43,188 nucleotides of DNA from assembly GCA_028698995.1 (NCBI GenBank), contig JAQVVM010000040.1, forward strand, positions 1-43,188. The letters run 5' to 3'. Below, piece by piece: positions 41,043 to 43,188 of this stretch. The notes under the pieces were generated by a model, which was not told where the DNA came from, made no database searches, and saw only the letters and a program-made list of their open reading frames with translations. The translations under genes and the position numbers were made by a program. Position 1 is the stretch's first letter; each line of letters opens with the position of its first letter. The stretch comes from Bacteroidales bacterium. Its GTDB lineage: Bacteria; Bacteroidota; Bacteroidia; Bacteroidales; PXBB01.

Positions 41043-43188
41043 ATGTATAAAGCAATTTTTAAACAGCTTCATTTTTTATACCCCAAAAAAACTATTGGCA
41101 TTCGTGTTTTTTCTCTTTTATTTTTTATTCTTCCCTTTTTCTTTTCTATTCAAGCACAATCTTTTCTCCCTACACAATTACCCAACCTCAAGCTCTGGCT
41201 TGCCGCTGATACAGGCGTAATATTAACAAGCGGTTTTGTTTCCCAATGGACAGATTTAAGTGGCAATAATTTCCACGCTATACAAAATACAGCAACGAAC
41301 AGACCCCTGCGCGTGGACTCTATACTCAACAACAAACCTGCAATAAGATTTGATGGTAATAATGACAATTTAAATATAGCTTTTGGACAAACCTTTTCTC
41401 AACCAAATACTTTTTTTATAGTTTGGAATATCTCCGGTGCAAATACAGGTAGTACCGGACAAGGTTTGATTTCTGGCACATCTCCAAACACAAGACAAGA
41501 CTTTTGGTGGCGAACCAATAACATTCCTCGGTTATCAGCAGGAACTGATTTTGATACTTATACCAGAACAATTCCCTTTAGTCCCATTATTTCTACAATT
41601 ATTTTTAATGGTGCTAATACAAAAGTATTTGAAAAAGGAGTATTGAAAAGTACTGGTTATGCTGGTACTCATGGCCTGAACAACTTAACTATTGGGACCC
41701 TTAGCTGGTCAACATCTAGTACATTAAAGGGAGACATTATTGAAATAATCTTTTACAATAGTTTACTACACGACACATTACAGCAAAAAGTAGAAAACTA
41801 TTTATTAAAAAAATACTTTGTTACACAGGTTAAATTAGGACCGGATATTTTTGTGGAATATGGTTTATGCGATACATTAACACTGAATGCCTCCGGTAAT
41901 TTCGCATCCTACCTTTGGAGCTCAGGTGCAACAACACCATCTATAACTGTTACGAAGTCAGGCACTTACAGTATTACTACTATAGACAATACCGGTTTCA
42001 CAAGCACAGATGAAATAATTATTCAATTCCCTTTTGTAAATGTACCAGATACTCTTTTCTGCTATGGAGACACCCTTAACTTAAACGCCCAAAATGCAGT
42101 TTTCGTTTACGACAGCCTTGGGTGGTATAGCGGAACCGGCCCCACACCTATTCAAAACCCACAGGACTATACATTTCTCTGGTCAAATGGTGACACCACG
42201 ACTCAAACAACCTTTACAGAAGCCGGCACCTACTGGCTTAAAGTGACTGATAGCCTTGGCTGTCACAAAACCGATACTTTTAATCTAGCTTTAGACAGCA
42301 TGGCCTTTCAGGCGCAATTGCCACACGACACTGTAGAACTCTGTACAGGTAACACCATCTCATTGCAAAGTGGGGCACAATATGTAGATTATTACTTATG
42401 GTCTCCAGGCGCAGATACTACAGCATACAAAACGATAAACGCATCAGGATGGTATTATCTTACTGTAAGCAATGTATATGGCTGCTCGAAGTCAGATTCT
42501 GTCTATGTAAATGTAATAGGCACGGCCCCTGTTCCCAATTTCAGCATCACTGGATTCTGCACAGGTGACAGCATACACTTTACCGACCTCAGTACAGGTG
42601 TTGACAGCATCAACCAATGGCAATGGATCATCGGGACAGATACCATTGTGCAACAAAACCCCTCTTTACTATTCAACCAAGCAGGAACACCTAATTTAAA
42701 GCTTAAAGTCACCTCATACACTGGTTGCTTTGCCGACACATCAAGTACCTTCAATATCAAACAAGGTGTTACAGCAGGCTTTTCAACCTACCCTCTCTGC
42801 CTTGGCACAGAAGCCTTATTTACCGACACAACAGACATCCCTCTCGGTGAAACTCTTGCCTCTCGCTACTGGTTCACTTACAGTTCTCAAGTGGGAACAG
42901 ACGCTCTACTTTATTTCTCACCCGTTACTACTGACTCTCTCTTGCTCTCTCTCAAAATTACACTCCAAAACGGCTGCTCCGACTCCCTCTCCAAACTCAG
43001 CCCTGTTGTTCAAAGCTATCCTTCTCCCATGCCATTTAATCTTATAAGCCCTCAACACAACGATTTGTCTTCTCCTTATATCGAATTCAAATGGAACAAC
43101 ACACCCGGCGCAATTAAATACAAACTCATCATAACATCCGATTCTCTCCTCAACGACACCATATTCCAATCCAACTTCATCTACCCCT
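41043..43188 (+). CDS. Secreted multi-domain surface protein, LamG-like plus Ig/PKD-like repeats (C-terminus outside window)
   Basis: At least 715 residues, open to the window edge. Residues 1-38 are a signal peptide with a basic start, a long hydrophobic core (FSLLFFILPFFFS) and a likely cut after IQA. Residues about 48-270 resemble a LamG/concanavalin-like domain of Bacteroidetes surface proteins: LKLWLAADTGV, WTDLSGNNFHA, KPAIRFDGNND and KGDIIEIIFYN. Then come at least three Ig-like repeats with the pattern LWSSGATTPSITVTKSGTY, FLWSNGDTTTQ..TEAGTYWLKVTD, and YLWSPGADTT, each ending in a GC or similar, and a PKD-like repeat (FTDLSTGVDSINQWQW). Such proteins are usually exported by the type IX system with a C-terminal sorting domain, which would lie outside the window. 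It is probably an adhesin or cell-surface structural protein. It does not belong to the glycan locus. Confidence 0.88.
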   Translation, partial: MYKAIFKQLHFLYPKKTIGIRVFSLLFFILPFFFSIQAQSFLPTQLPNLKLWLAADTGVILTSGFVSQWTDLSGNNFHAIQNTATNRPLRVDSILNNKPAIRFDGNNDNLNIAFGQTFSQPNTFFIVWNISGANTGSTGQGLISGTSPNTRQDFWWRTNNIPRLSAGTDFDTYTRTIPFSPIISTIIFNGANTKVFEKGVLKSTGYAGTHGLNNLTIGTLSWSTSSTLKGDIIEIIFYNSLLHDTLQQKVENYLLKKYFVTQVKLGPDIFVEYGLCDTLTLNASGNFASYLWSSGATTPSITVTKSGTYSITTIDNTGFTSTDEIIIQFPFVNVPDTLFCYGDTLNLNAQNAVFVYDSLGWYSGTGPTPIQNPQDYTFLWSNGDTTTQTTFTEAGTYWLKVTDSLGCHKTDTFNLALDSMAFQAQLPHDTVELCTGNTISLQSGAQYVDYYLWSPGADTTAYKTINASGWYYLTVSNVYGCSKSDSVYVNVIGTAPVPNFSITGFCTGDSIHFTDLSTGVDSINQWQWIIGTDTIVQQNPSLLFNQAGTPNLKLKVTSYTGCFADTSSTFNIKQGVTAGFSTYPLCLGTEALFTDTTDIPLGETLASRYWFTYSSQVGTDALLYFSPVTTDSLLLSLKITLQNGCSDSLSKLSPVVQSYPSPMPFNLISPQHNDLSSPYIEFKWNNTPGAIKYKLIITSDSLLNDTIFQSNFIYP

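Noticed and set aside
1..43188. tRNA, rRNA, integrase or transposase genes
   Set aside because: I looked for clover-leaf ends, conserved rRNA stretches and DDE or tyrosine-recombinase motifs and found none.

Overview
The window looks like a chromosomal piece of an uncultured-type, AT-rich Bacteroidota (Bacteroidetes). Three things support this. Many genes are preceded by the Bacteroidetes -7 promoter element TAnnTTTG, and most lack a Shine-Dalgarno site. A long secreted protein with LamG/PKD-type repeats starts at the right edge. The nearest recognisable homologues of the gene set are Bacteroidetes surface-glycan genes. No rRNA, tRNA, CRISPR array, phage module or insertion sequence with a transposase was seen.

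Almost the whole window (1-38232) is one large cell-surface glycan locus. From the left it holds: a sugar O-carbamoyltransferase (minus strand, cut by the edge); a large GT-C-like membrane protein; a NeuD/PglD-type sugar N-acyltransferase; then from 4.5 to 20.8 kb a group of seven paralogous radical SAM enzymes with an N-terminal half-SPASM (twitch) domain. In and around that group lie a Wzm/Wzt ABC polysaccharide exporter, one smaller radical SAM enzyme with a C-terminal SPASM-like domain, a UbiA-type prenyltransferase and a GT-A glycosyltransferase. An AbiE-type toxin-antitoxin pair (21.07-21.95 kb) abuts a family-2 glycosyltransferase and a second GT-C-like membrane protein. A 390-base gap follows with a decayed glycosyltransferase start and a perfect 23-bp hairpin.

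The stretch 25.1-30.1 kb is a tightly coupled operon: NodB-type deacetylase, hexapeptide acyltransferase, N-acetyl-sugar amidotransferase with its own HisH/HisF ammonia-supplying pair (the acetamidino-sugar module), and a DUF354 glycosyltransferase. From 30.2 to 38.2 kb come two asparagine-synthase-type amidotransferases, a GT4 glycosyltransferase, a TagB/TagF-like polyol-phosphate transferase with a TagD-like cytidylyltransferase, and a Wzx flippase. The inferred product is a heavily decorated glycan (carbamoyl, acyl, acetamidino, amide and polyol-phosphate groups) with two possible export routes. The job of the radical SAM array is unknown and is the most interesting part of the window.

From 38.38 to 40.92 kb there is a dense array of about 15 imperfect palindromic repeats. 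In it sit two base-for-base identical 490-bp blocks, each carrying a small GIY-YIG nuclease gene with its own promoter, placed exactly between inverted repeat halves. This looks like a repeat/nuclease element. The window ends inside a long secreted adhesin-like protein (41043 onward).
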